Source: Deltaproteobacteria bacterium (GTDB taxonomy: Bacteria; Desulfobacterota; Desulfobacteria; Desulfobacterales; GCA-2748835). Taken from it: 64,000 bases of DNA. Below are positions 34,912 through 44,143 of this stretch, piece by piece. The position numbers were made by a program, and so were the translations under genes. A model generated the notes under the pieces. It saw only the letters and a program-made list of their open reading frames with translations, ran no database searches and was not told the origin of the DNA. Numbering within the stretch: position 1 is the stretch's first letter; each line of letters opens with the position of its first letter. The stretch covers positions 1-64,000 of the forward strand of contig PDTL01000026.1 in NCBI GenBank assembly GCA_002748835.1, in the 5' to 3' direction.

Positions 34912-35958
34912 ATGACACAAACGATGAAGGTGGACACAAACGCTTTCCGGATCGGTGTGATCGGAGCCGGAAGCTGGGGAACCGCCCTTGCCGACCTGCT
35001 TGGAAGAAAAGGGTTCAGCGTTCAGCTGTGGGTGCATGAGCCTGAGGTATGTGAGGAGATTCGTGGGGTACGGGAGAACCGGCCTTTTCTCCCCGGGTTT
35101 ACTCTGTCAGAGCGGATCCTGCCCACAACCGATCTGAAAACAGCGGTGACGGATCAGGATATGGTGGTGCTGGTGGTTCCCTCTCACGTGATGCGGGAGA
35201 CGGCTGAAAAGCTCAAACCGATTCTGTCGTCGCAGACGGTGCTGGTAACGGCATCCAAGGGAATCGAGAACCGGACGTTTCAGACCATGACCGGTATTCT
35301 TCAATCCGTGCTTACGGACCACCCGGTGTCGAACCTGGCGGTTCTGTCCGGCCCGAGTTTTGCCAGAGAAGTGGCGCAGCGAAAACCCACGGTGGTCACG
35401 GTGGCGGCAAATGTGGAAGAGACGGCTGTCACGGTTCAGCATGCGTTTGCCACACCAGAATTCCGGGTATACACGAGCGATGATATGATCGGCGTGGAGC
35501 TTTCCGGGGCCTTGAAAAATGTAATTGCCATTGGGGCTGGTATATCCGACGGGCTTGAGCTGGGTTTGAATTCCCGGGCTGCGCTGATCACCCGGGGCTT
35601 AAACGAAATCCGGCGGATCGGGAACCAGATCGGCGCCAATCCGCATACGTTTTCCGGGCTGGCTGGTGTGGGTGATCTGATGCTGACCTGTACCGGTAAT
35701 CTGAGCCGGAATTACACACTGGGACTTCAGGTGGGCCAGGGGCGGAAGGTCAAAGACATCCTGGATGAAATGAAGATGGTCGCCGAAGGGGTAAAAACGG
35801 CCCGGTCGATTCATAACTGGGCCCGGAAACTGGGGGCGAGTGTGCCCATCTGCGATGAAGTCTACCGGATTCTGCACGAAGATGCCGCTCCCAGTGGGTC
35901 GGTTATTCGCCTGATGACCCGTGATCTGAAGCCGGAACTGGATCTGGTGCAGGTGTGA
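34912..35958 (+). CDS. gpsA: NAD(P)-dependent glycerol-3-phosphate dehydrogenase
   Basis: GpsA reduces dihydroxyacetone phosphate to sn-glycerol-3-phosphate for phospholipid synthesis. The Rossmann loop GVIGAGSWGTALA, the catalytic Lys region ELSGALKNVIAIGAGI and NSRAALITRGLNEI are conserved. ATG 34912 is preferred; a GTG two codons upstream (34906) is closer to the AAGG site. Length about 348. The stop overlaps the radC start by four bases. Confidence 0.95.
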   Translation: MTQTMKVDTNAFRIGVIGAGSWGTALADLLGRKGFSVQLWVHEPEVCEEIRGVRENRPFLPGFTLSERILPTTDLKTAVTDQDMVVLVVPSHVMRETAEKLKPILSSQTVLVTASKGIENRTFQTMTGILQSVLTDHPVSNLAVLSGPSFAREVAQRKPTVVTVAANVEETAVTVQHAFATPEFRVYTSDDMIGVELSGALKNVIAIGAGISDGLELGLNSRAALITRGLNEIRRIGNQIGANPHTFSGLAGVGDLMLTCTGNLSRNYTLGLQVGQGRKVKDILDEMKMVAEGVKTARSIHNWARKLGASVPICDEVYRILHEDAAPSGSVIRLMTRDLKPELDLVQV

Positions 35959-36701
35959 AGACCCAAGGGGACAGCGGTGGCAACGCGGTGAATGGAAACG
36001 CTGCTGACGGACACCGGGCGCGGCTCCGTGAACGCTTTCTTCAGGGTGGCCTGGACGGTTTCCATGACTATGAAGTCATTGAACTCCTGCTCACCCTGGG
36101 AACCCCGAGAAAAGACTGTAAACCTTCAGCCAAAGCAGCCATGGCCCGGTTTGGAACCTTTCAGGCGGTGCTGGAGGCTTCACCCGAGGACCTGAATCAG
36201 GTTCCGGGGATCGGGAAGACCAACATGATCGCCCTCCGGCTGATCAAGGCGGTGACAGACCGATATCTGCAGAAAAAGCTAACGGCAAAAGAGACCATTC
36301 GTGGAACCACTGATCTTCTGGATTATCTTCGCCTTCACATCGGGGAAAAGGGCCGGGAATGGTTTCTGGTGATTCTGCTCAATGCCAAAAACCAGGTCAT
36401 CCGGACGGAAACGCATTCCGTGGGCAGTGTGTCTGCAAGCAGCGTCTATACCCGGGAGGTGATTCAGCTGGCGCTAAAACACGATGCGGCTGCCATGATT
36501 CTTGCCCATAATCATCCCTCGGGCGATCCGGCGCCGTCTGCAGAGGATGTGGCTGTCACCCGGCGGTTGGTTTTTGCCGGAAAGATTATGGGGATATCGG
36601 TGCATGAGCACCTGATTATCGGAAACCCCGATTACTACAGTTTTGCCGAAAACGGCTATGTACGGCGGTTTGAACGTGAGTACGAGAGCAGCTCTGTCTA
36701 G
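35955..36701 (+). CDS. radC: RadC/JAB-domain protein
   Basis: This 248-residue protein has an N-terminal helix-hairpin-helix region (DLNQVPGIGKTNMIAL) and a C-terminal JAB1/MPN+ metalloprotease-like domain. Its zinc motif is EV...HNHPSGDPAPSAED. The family was called RadC, but its role in DNA repair is doubtful. The GTG start overlaps the gpsA stop (GTGTGA), so translation is probably coupled. Confidence 0.92.
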   Translation: MKTQGDSGGNAVNGNAADGHRARLRERFLQGGLDGFHDYEVIELLLTLGTPRKDCKPSAKAAMARFGTFQAVLEASPEDLNQVPGIGKTNMIALRLIKAVTDRYLQKKLTAKETIRGTTDLLDYLRLHIGEKGREWFLVILLNAKNQVIRTETHSVGSVSASSVYTREVIQLALKHDAAAMILAHNHPSGDPAPSAEDVAVTRRLVFAGKIMGISVHEHLIIGNPDYYSFAENGYVRRFEREYESSSV

Positions 36702-36734
36702 AACCGGAAAGTCCATTGACTAAATCCTGCTGGA

Positions 36735-37040
36735 ATGCATATGCGACATGTGGACCATCAATATCCGAACTGTTTCGGTGATCTGGAGCAGGTGTTCCCT
36801 CTGACCGCTTCTGGTCTCAGGGAAAGCCCGGAGGCCTGCCGTATCAGCTGCCAGTTTAAAACCGACTGTTTGAAAAAAGCGCTGGCAGGAGAACAGGAAG
36901 GACGGCAGACCCGTGAGGAACTGGTGGATCGGCAGTATGAAGCTGGTATGATCGGGTTTCTAGAGCGGTGGTCACGAAAAAAAATGCTCAATCCGTCAGG
37001 TGGCAAACCAAAGTGGAAAGGAACAAAGGAACGGAGATGA
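36735..37040 (+). CDS. Cys-containing small hypothetical protein upstream of pgk
   Basis: The protein (101 aa) has four Cys: one in YPNCFGDL and three in [17 protein letters not shown]. These are spaced like a small metal or Fe-S site (Cx3Cx5C). The C-terminus is basic. No family recognised. Its stop overlaps the pgk ATG (ATGA), which argues that it is a real, translationally coupled gene. The exact start (36735 or ATG 36741) is open. Confidence 0.6.
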   Translation: MHMRHVDHQYPNCFGDLEQVFPLTASGLRESPEACRISCQFKTDCLKKALAGEQEGRQTREELVDRQYEAGMIGFLERWSRKKMLNPSGGKPKWKGTKERR

Positions 37041-38227
37041 AGTCGATCAAGGATGTGGATCTGAACGGAAAACGGGTGCTGATACGTGTGGATTTCAACG
37101 TGCCCATGGACGAGTTGCAGAACATTACCGATGATGTGCGGATCCGTTCGGTACTGCCGACTATCCAGTACTGTCTGGACAATAATGCCAAACTGATTAT
37201 TACATCACATATGGGACGCCCGGAAGGAAAAGTGGTCCCGGAGATGAGTCTCAAACCGGTAGCCAAACGGCTGGCACGCCTCCTGGAGCACGATGTCCGG
37301 ATGCTCGGCGACTGCGTAGGTGCGAATGTGGCAGCGGCTGTGGATGCCATGAAAACAGGCGACATCATTTTGCTTGAGAATCTTCGGTATCATGCTGAAG
37401 AACAGAAGAACGACGAGACATTTGCGCAGGCCCTGGCCAGCCTGTGTGATGTGTACGTCAATAATGCGTTTGCCGTTTCCCACCGGGCCCATGCATCCGT
37501 GGATGCCATCACGCGGTTTGCGCCGGTTTCTGCAGCGGGCTTTCTGTTGCAGAAGGAGATTACCTATTTCGGAAAAGCCATGGACGAACCCCAGCGCCCG
37601 CTGGTTACCGTGATCGGCGGAGCAAAGGTGTCCAGCAAACTCGGTGCCCTGGAAAATATGCTTCAGCGGGTTGACAAGATGATCATCGGCGGGGCCATGG
37701 CCAATACGTTTTTAAAGGCCCTGGGATATAGTGTGGGTGTCTCCAGGATCGAAGATGATCTGATTGACAAGGCCGCCAGCATCATGGCCAAAGCCCGCAA
37801 GCGGGGTATCAAATTCTATCTGCCCGTGGATGCCGTTGTGGCACGGCGTATGGAAGCCAATGCCGAAACCAAAATCGTACCGGTTCAGGAGATCCCTGAA
37901 TACCGGATGGTGCTGGATATCGGGCCAGCAACATCTCTCTTGTACCAGGAAGCCATGTACGATGCCAAAACCATCGTGTGGAACGGTCCCATGGGTGTGT
38001 TTGAAATGGATGCCTTCAGCCGGGGAACCATTGCCATGGCCCATCATGTGGCCAATTCCTATGCCCTGACCATTGTGGGCGGGGGGGATACGGATGTGGC
38101 CATCCACAAGACCGGTGAAACCGACCGGATCACCTATATATCGACAGGCGGGGGGGCGTTCCTCTACCTGATGGAAGGAAAGGAACTCCCGGCTGTGGCG
38201 GCACTCAAGGCGGCGGCCGGAAAATAA
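37037..38227 (+). CDS. pgk: phosphoglycerate kinase
   Basis: Pgk interconverts 1,3-bisphosphoglycerate and ADP with 3-phosphoglycerate and [72 protein letters not shown] and VGGGDTDVA are all conserved. ATG 37037 follows AAAGGAACGGAG and gives 396 residues, the usual length; the track's earlier start overlaps the upstream gene. No gap (glyceraldehyde-3-phosphate dehydrogenase) gene is adjacent. Confidence 0.96.
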   Translation: MKSIKDVDLNGKRVLIRVDFNVPMDELQNITDDVRIRSVLPTIQYCLDNNAKLIITSHMGRPEGKVVPEMSLKPVAKRLARLLEHDVRMLGDCVGANVAAAVDAMKTGDIILLENLRYHAEEQKNDETFAQALASLCDVYVNNAFAVSHRAHASVDAITRFAPVSAAGFLLQKEITYFGKAMDEPQRPLVTVIGGAKVSSKLGALENMLQRVDKMIIGGAMANTFLKALGYSVGVSRIEDDLIDKAASIMAKARKRGIKFYLPVDAVVARRMEANAETKIVPVQEIPEYRMVLDIGPATSLLYQEAMYDAKTIVWNGPMGVFEMDAFSRGTIAMAHHVANSYALTIVGGGDTDVAIHKTGETDRITYISTGGGAFLYLMEGKELPAVAALKAAAGK

Positions 38228-38340
38228 GCCGAAATGAAGCGTGTGATACCGGGCGATGGCATTTGTGCGATCTCACGGTATCCCACCTGCCGGATGACGG
38301 TTTAGATGTGCAGAGGGGTGCGCGAGGATAGGAGCCGGAT

Positions 38341-39402
38341 GTGGCATACTGGAAATACCGCGAAGATTTGAGCTTGTCGGACCGACTGCGTCGATCCTAT
38401 TATGAACTGCTCCGGGATGATTTGGATCAGTTTGTGCTGCAATATGCACTGGTCGATTCGTATCAGAATTTCATTGATGCCGGTCTGCCGTATCCGTTTG
38501 TGGAACGCCGGGAGTTGAAGCCCCGTGCCCGGATTCCGGATGTGGAATATGAACACCAGAACTCCATGCTCCTGATTTTTCTTGAAGACCAGATCGAGTC
38601 CGCGCATAAAAAATATGTCCGTTTTTTTGATGCGAACAAATCAACTAAAGCCAACCTGATCAAGTCTGAAGTTTTTTCCCTGATGGAAGAAGATTTTGAC
38701 CGATCGTGTAAGTTTCTGGATGCCGTCAGTTTTTACGATTTTTTGCGTTCTCTGCTTCCGGTGGATTATGCCCTCTTGATCCAGCCGGATCCGAGCGTGA
38801 AAAAAGCCCGCTACGCACTCACTCATTTCCATGTCCGGATCGACTGGCCCATTGCAGAAGCCGCAGAGGAACTGGCGCGTTCGCTCCGCTATATTTCAAA
38901 GGACCTCTACGAAAAAGGCGATAAATACGCCGAAGATATTCAGAAAAAATTTTTTGAGTATTACAATCTGACCAGCATGGCCGGTGGCCGGCGGACTGCG
39001 GCCATTGTGGCTGCCCAGTATCTGCGGAAAATTCACTGCATCCACACCGTTTATGTGGGAAGCAGCGAATCCCGAACCCTGAACCGGATATCTGAACGGG
39101 GCAATACCCGCTTTGTGCTGGTGAAGTTTACCCGGAAGGAAATGCGCCAGCTTGCTGAAAACAACAACATGCCGCTTGAAACTGTGCTCGCAGACTACCC
39201 TGTTGCCTGGGAAGGGCAAGAGGCGGTTTTGATTTTTCAGGTTATCTACGCCAATACCTCTCACTCTCAAGTTCCGGAGGATGGTAAACTCCGGGAACTC
39301 AACCCGGACCGGAACTGGCTGACCGTCTCCCAGGAGCGGATACTCCCCAAACCCGGATCCTGGTCAAGCCCCCCCCTTGCCCTGAACCTGGTCTATGCGT
39401 AA
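38341..39402 (+). CDS. conserved-looking hypothetical protein (353 aa)
   Basis: I do not recognise this protein. It starts at GTG with AGGAG seven bases upstream and has no signal peptide or membrane helix. It is helix-rich in the first half and has no Cys cluster or nucleotide-binding loop. Near the end it is Pro/Ser-rich. Codon use matches the neighbours, so it is a real gene. It lies 113 bases after pgk and faces the PBP1A gene tail to tail. Confidence 0.6.
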   Translation: MAYWKYREDLSLSDRLRRSYYELLRDDLDQFVLQYALVDSYQNFIDAGLPYPFVERRELKPRARIPDVEYEHQNSMLLIFLEDQIESAHKKYVRFFDANKSTKANLIKSEVFSLMEEDFDRSCKFLDAVSFYDFLRSLLPVDYALLIQPDPSVKKARYALTHFHVRIDWPIAEAAEELARSLRYISKDLYEKGDKYAEDIQKKFFEYYNLTSMAGGRRTAAIVAAQYLRKIHCIHTVYVGSSESRTLNRISERGNTRFVLVKFTRKEMRQLAENNNMPLETVLADYPVAWEGQEAVLIFQVIYANTSHSQVPEDGKLRELNPDRNWLTVSQERILPKPGSWSSPPLALNLVYA

Positions 39403-39456
39403 CTCAATACCCTTAAAATCGTTTTGCTTCCTGGGAGGGACACAGGAGGAAGTGGA

Positions 39457-41415
39457 TTAAGGTGCTGCTTCTGTTGCGAAAAGAACGTTGATAGTGCGGG
39501 GGGTATGGGCGGGGACGGGTTTGCCGGTTTTAGGATTGACGGTGATCAGTTCCACGGAGTCGGGGATGGGGAAGTGACGGTAGGGTCGTGATTCCAGGAC
39601 TTGCGCCATATAGTCAATCCAGATGGGAAGGGCGGCGCGTGCGCCGGTTTCCCCTTTGCCCAGGGGACTGTGGTCATCATTACCCACCCAGACGCCGGTG
39701 ACAATATCCGGAGAGAACCCCACAAACAGGGCATCCCGGCAATCGTTGGTGGTGCCGGTCTTGCCGCCGACTGGCCGGCGGATGCGTTTGGCCTGTCTTC
39801 CGGTGCCTTCCTGGACCACGGCGGTTAGCATGTCACAGACAATGGCCGCAGTTGCCGGTGTGACGGCCCATGATGCGTCCGAGTGAGGGGGGGAGGCTTG
39901 TATCGGCATGATCTGGGTTTGATCGGGTTTCCGGATACTGATCACGCTGGTGAGATTCAGCCGCTGGCCGCCATTGGGAAAGACGCCGTATGCCTGTGTG
40001 AGGTCAATCAGGGTCATTTCAGATGTGCCCAAGGCCAGGGAGAGCGTTGGTTTCAGGCGAGCGGTGATTCCTAATTTTTTGGAAAAGGCGATAATCGCTT
40101 CGGGAGTGTAGCGGTCGATGAGCCGGACAGCTGGGATATTTTTTGACAGGCTCAGCGCTGTTCTGAGGGTGATTATACCTTTATAATCGCGAGAATAATT
40201 CTGGGGCTGCCAGTCATTGCTGTTGCCCGGAATTGAAAAACTGACCGGCGCATCCAGCACAGGGGCCATCTGGGACAGGCCTTGTTCAATGGCATAGGCA
40301 AACACAAAGGTTTTGAATGCTGAACCGGGCTGGCGCCGGGCCTGTGTCGCCCGGTTATAGGGACTGCGCGCATAGTCCAGTCCTCCGATCAGGGCCAAAA
40401 TACGGCCGGATGAAATCTCAATGGATACCAGGGCTGCCTGGACACCGGCGGTTTCCAGATCGGCGGATGCCATCCGCTGTTTCAAGCGGGAAACGCCTTT
40501 TAAAACAGCTGCCTCCGCGACCTTCTGACAGTTCAGGTCAAGGCTGGTTTGGATGGAAAGACCCCCTTTGTACAAAAGGGTGTCACCCAGAGACGGTTTC
40601 AGGGTGCTCAGCACATAATCCGTAAAATAGGCGGCTGGCTGTACTTCAGACACCGTCGTCCGGTCAGGCGGCATATAGGGAATGGTGACAGCGGTGTCAT
40701 AAGCTGCTTCAGATATCATCTTCTGGTTTCTCATGAGCGTCAGGACGATATTACGTCGTCGGATGGCTGCTTCGGGGTGAACGAGAGGGGAATAATAAGA
40801 CGGTGCTTTGGGGAGACCGGCCAGAAGGGCGCATTCATGAAGGTCCAGCGCATGGACCGGTTTGCCGAAAAAACGTTCCGCCGCAGCAGACACCCCGTAA
40901 ACACCGCTGCCCAGATAGACCTGGTTCAGGTAGAGCTCCAGAATTTCTTTTTTTGTGTAGCGACGTTCCAGTTGAAAGGCCAGAAACATTTCCTTGAATT
41001 TTCGGGAGAGTGATTTTTCTGGGGTGAGAAACAGGGTTTTTGCCAGCTGCTGAGTGAGCGTGCTGGCACCTTCCACAAATGCGCCCGCCTGAATATCTCG
41101 TGCAATGGCCCGCAGAATGCCTTTGAGGTCGATTCCGCTGTGCTCCCAGAACTGCCTGTCTTCGGTTACGATCAGAGCATTGACCAGATGCGCGGGAAAG
41201 GTTGGGTAGGGAACCGGGGTCCGGCGTTCCGCATAGATTTCTCTGAGAAGCTGCCGGTCATAGGTGTAGATCCGGGTAACAGCCGGATGCCGGAAATCTT
41301 TCAGCGCCCGAATGGACGGCAGGTCGACGATGAGCATGCGGACAAAAGCGACACCGAGACCGGTTCCCACAGCTAGGAACAAAAACAAGACGGCTGTTAG
41401 ATAACGCGGCTTCAT
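39457..41415 (-). CDS. class A penicillin-binding protein (PBP1A-type)
   Basis: This 652-residue bifunctional peptidoglycan synthase is anchored by an N-terminal helix (TAVLFLFLAVGTGLGVAFV). The glycosyltransferase domain has EDRQFWEHSGID and GASTLTQQLAKTLFL. The transpeptidase domain has the catalytic SxxK (PGSAFKTF), SxN (SLSKNIPA) and KTG (GGKTGTTND). It polymerises and cross-links glycan strands in the periplasm. It follows cheR by only 21 bases on the same strand, so it may be read from the che transcript. Confidence 0.93.
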   Translation of the reverse strand: MKPRYLTAVLFLFLAVGTGLGVAFVRMLIVDLPSIRALKDFRHPAVTRIYTYDRQLLREIYAERRTPVPYPTFPAHLVNALIVTEDRQFWEHSGIDLKGILRAIARDIQAGAFVEGASTLTQQLAKTLFLTPEKSLSRKFKEMFLAFQLERRYTKKEILELYLNQVYLGSGVYGVSAAAERFFGKPVHALDLHECALLAGLPKAPSYYSPLVHPEAAIRRRNIVLTLMRNQKMISEAAYDTAVTIPYMPPDRTTVSEVQPAAYFTDYVLSTLKPSLGDTLLYKGGLSIQTSLDLNCQKVAEAAVLKGVSRLKQRMASADLETAGVQAALVSIEISSGRILALIGGLDYARSPYNRATQARRQPGSAFKTFVFAYAIEQGLSQMAPVLDAPVSFSIPGNSNDWQPQNYSRDYKGIITLRTALSLSKNIPAVRLIDRYTPEAIIAFSKKLGITARLKPTLSLALGTSEMTLIDLTQAYGVFPNGGQRLNLTSVISIRKPDQTQIMPIQASPPHSDASWAVTPATAAIVCDMLTAVVQEGTGRQAKRIRRPVGGKTGTTNDCRDALFVGFSPDIVTGVWVGNDDHSPLGKGETGARAALPIWIDYMAQVLESRPYRHFPIPDSVELITVNPKTGKPVPAHTPRTINVLFATEAAP

Positions 41416-41436
41416 TGGGCTGCGGTGCCAGAGACG

Positions 41437-42321
41437 CTAAATGGTTCTTCGGTTTGACTGTGTTCCGGGAAGGGGCGCGTTTTGTTTCTGATAAAATGTG
41501 GAACGCAGGTAGCGTTGGGGGGCAAACCATTTGCTGTCATTGGTCAGTGACTCCGTTGCGCCGATGACCAGATAGCCGTCATCTTCCAGTAGGTCGTATA
41601 GTTTTTTGTACAGCGTCTGACGGGCTTCCGGTGTAAAGTAGATCATCACATTCCGGCAAAAAATGATATCGAACTTGCCTAACCCAAGCAAGGGCTTCAT
41701 CAGGTTAATCTGACGAAAGGAGACCATGGCGCGCAGTTCATCATTCAGTTTCCAGTGATCCCCGTCTTGATAAAAGTAACGGCGCCGCCGGTTCTCGTCC
41801 ATGCCGCGGGAGACTTCAAATTTATTGTAGCGCGCGTAACTGGCTTTGGAGATGGCCTGATTGGAGATGTCGGTTCCCATGAGTTTCACCCTGTACTGGG
41901 GTGCTACAATGGACAGTTCCTTTAAGATCATGGCGATGGAATAGATTTCCTGGCCGGTGGAACAGGCCGCACTCCAGATCCGGAGGGGGACGGGCATCCG
42001 GCCGAGGCCGCTTTTCTGGATGCGATTGTCGATGAGATCCGGCAGGATTTTATGCTGAAGCAGATCAAAAGGGGCGTTGTCCCTGAAAAAATAAGTCTCA
42101 TTGGTTGAAATGGCGTCGATGATTTCCTTTTCAAGTTGCTTTTTCGGATCCTGGACCGCTTTTCGGTGCAGCTCGGTGAAGGATGCAGCCTTGGTTTTCT
42201 CCAGTATTGATGCCAGCCGTGTCTCGATCAGATACTCTTTTCCAGGCTGCAGGGAAATACCTGATATATCCAGAATGTACTTCGATAGTGTCTTGAATTC
42301 ATCAGGAGCGATTTTAATCAT
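41437..42321 (-). CDS. cheR: chemotaxis protein methyltransferase CheR
   Basis: CheR methylates glutamates of chemoreceptors using S-adenosylmethionine. The N-terminal helical domain (EFKTLSKYILDISGISL) and the SAM-binding segment (IWSAACSTGQEIYSIAMIL) are typical. DIIFCRNVMIYFTPEARQ is the conserved catalytic-domain block. The length of 294 is slightly long. It is 17 bases after cheB. Confidence 0.93.
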   Translation of the reverse strand: MIKIAPDEFKTLSKYILDISGISLQPGKEYLIETRLASILEKTKAASFTELHRKAVQDPKKQLEKEIIDAISTNETYFFRDNAPFDLLQHKILPDLIDNRIQKSGLGRMPVPLRIWSAACSTGQEIYSIAMILKELSIVAPQYRVKLMGTDISNQAISKASYARYNKFEVSRGMDENRRRRYFYQDGDHWKLNDELRAMVSFRQINLMKPLLGLGKFDIIFCRNVMIYFTPEARQTLYKKLYDLLEDDGYLVIGATESLTNDSKWFAPQRYLRSTFYQKQNAPLPGTQSNRRTI

Positions 42322-42338
42322 TGCAACACCGTATGGAG

Positions 42339-43487
42339 TTATAGGTTGATCGGTCCGTTATATCGGTGTTTGCGGACAGATTTGACAATTTCACCGGAAA
42401 TCGACGTCAGCGGACAAACGGCGTCAACAATACCCGATGCAATGGGTTCTTTGGGCATACCGAAAACCGTACATGTGGCTTCATCTTGCGCGATAATGTA
42501 GGCGCCGCTTTGTTTCATCTGTTTGAGGCCTTTGCTGCCGTCGTTACCCATACCGGTCATGATAACGCCGGTGGACCGTCCGAGGTAATATTCCGAAACA
42601 GATCTGAACAGATAGTCTGCAGATGGTTTACAGCTGTTTTCGGGTGGATCGTCGGTAATTCTTATGAGGCGGTTCTGGCCGTCATTGCCGGCAATGACTT
42701 TCATCTGTTTGCCACCTGGCGCGATATAGACGGTATTGGCGGTAAGTGCTTCACCGTTTTCCGCCTCCTTGACCCGGAGGCGGGATTTGGCGTCAAGGCT
42801 TTTAGCCAGGGACTGTGTAAACACCGGCGGCATGTGCTGAACAATGAGAATGGGCACATTTAGGGTATCTGGCAGCGCTGGAATGAGTTGAGCCAGCGCG
42901 TTGGGACCGCCGGTGGAAATACCGATGGCAACGATCTCCGATGATCCAGGGGGGGTGGGCCGAGGGACAGGAGGAGCCGATGCCGCTTTAGGCGCTGGCG
43001 GCTCCGGGGGGTATCTGAAAGGGACAGACGGTCTGGCCGCAGGGAGGGGGGTGGGGCGAAAGCCGGGGCGGACAATGGCACGTCTTCGTGTAAACGCCTT
43101 GACAATGGGATTCAGAAGCGTTCTGATGCTCTGAAGGTTTTCCCTCATGGTTCCGGATTGGGGCTTGGGGATGAAATCAAACGCGCCCAGCTCTAGCGCA
43201 CGGATGGTCATATCGCTCCCGTCGTGGGTCAGGGTGCTGACCATGATCACACCGATATGGGGATGCTCCCGGTTCACGGCTTCAAGGGTTTCCAGCCCGT
43301 TCATCTCCGGCATTTCAATATCCAGGGTAATGAAGTCGGGCTTCAGGGTGTTGATTTTATGCAGGGCTATTTTCCCGTTGTTCGCTGTTCCGACCACTTC
43401 GATGTCAGGGAATTCGGCAAGCACATCTGACACAATTTTTCGATAAACGATGGTATCATCCACCACAAGGGCGCGTAGCTTACTCAT
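42339..43487 (-). CDS. cheB: chemotaxis-specific methylesterase/deamidase CheB
   Basis: The N-terminal receiver has phospho-acceptor Asp56 (TLDIEMPEMNG). A Pro/Ala-rich linker follows, then the methylesterase domain. The triad is Ser in IGISTGGPNAL, His in VQHMPPVF and Asp in TGMGNDGSKG. It removes methyl groups from receptors to reset sensitivity when phosphorylated by CheA. Length 382. Confidence 0.94.
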   Translation of the reverse strand: MSKLRALVVDDTIVYRKIVSDVLAEFPDIEVVGTANNGKIALHKINTLKPDFITLDIEMPEMNGLETLEAVNREHPHIGVIMVSTLTHDGSDMTIRALELGAFDFIPKPQSGTMRENLQSIRTLLNPIVKAFTRRRAIVRPGFRPTPLPAARPSVPFRYPPEPPAPKAASAPPVPRPTPPGSSEIVAIGISTGGPNALAQLIPALPDTLNVPILIVQHMPPVFTQSLAKSLDAKSRLRVKEAENGEALTANTVYIAPGGKQMKVIAGNDGQNRLIRITDDPPENSCKPSADYLFRSVSEYYLGRSTGVIMTGMGNDGSKGLKQMKQSGAYIIAQDEATCTVFGMPKEPIASGIVDAVCPLTSISGEIVKSVRKHRYNGPINL

Positions 43488-43627
43488 AACTGTCTCTTGC
43501 CATATTGAATCAGGAAATCCGGGTTGCCAGAAAACGGTTCTGTTGAAGTGTCGTTCTGCAGTGACCGTCTTTCGTGCATAGAACGCAAGGGATCGGCCTT
43601 ACTGTCAGCTGTTCATTTCAGGCACTA

Positions 43628-44074
43628 TTATTCCTGAAGGACTTCTTCCGTATTCAGGATGCCGATTAGGCTGTTTTTTGTTTTATACACCCCGCTAAAA
43701 AAACGGCCTTGGACGCCGCCGATATTTGCGGGCGGGTTCTCAATGCCATCGGCATGCGCAATCATGACATCGCTGATCCTGTCAACTAACAGCCCGATAT
43801 GCTCATCATCCGAGTTGACAATGATATTTCGGCTTTCCTTATCCACCTCAACCGGTGAAAGTCCGAGTTTTTTTCCTAGATCAATGATGGTGACAATACG
43901 CCCGCGAAGGTTCAGTACGCCTCGGACATAGTCGGGAGCCTGGGGGACCAGGGTGACTTCCGTCTGTTTGTTGATTTCCTGGATGTTCAGGATGTTCAGG
44001 CCGCACAGGGCGTCACCAATATAAAAAGTTGCCAGTTCAATGACAGGTGATCCGGATGTGTTTTGTTCCTGCAT
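43628..44074 (-). CDS. cheW: chemotaxis adaptor CheW
   Basis: CheW (148 aa) couples receptors to CheA. The SH3-like fold is recognised from FYIGDALCGLNILNIQEI, VRGVLNLRGRIVTIIDLG and LLVDRISDVM. It lies between cheA and cheB on the same strand, 70 bases after the cheA stop. Confidence 0.92.
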   Translation of the reverse strand: MQEQNTSGSPVIELATFYIGDALCGLNILNIQEINKQTEVTLVPQAPDYVRGVLNLRGRIVTIIDLGKKLGLSPVEVDKESRNIIVNSDDEHIGLLVDRISDVMIAHADGIENPPANIGGVQGRFFSGVYKTKNSLIGILNTEEVLQE

Positions 44075-44143
44075 GTGTGTAGTCCTCCGGTATACGCGTG
44101 CTTTGAAGTATGAAACCGCCGCAGCAGGTTGCCTTACTTAAAG

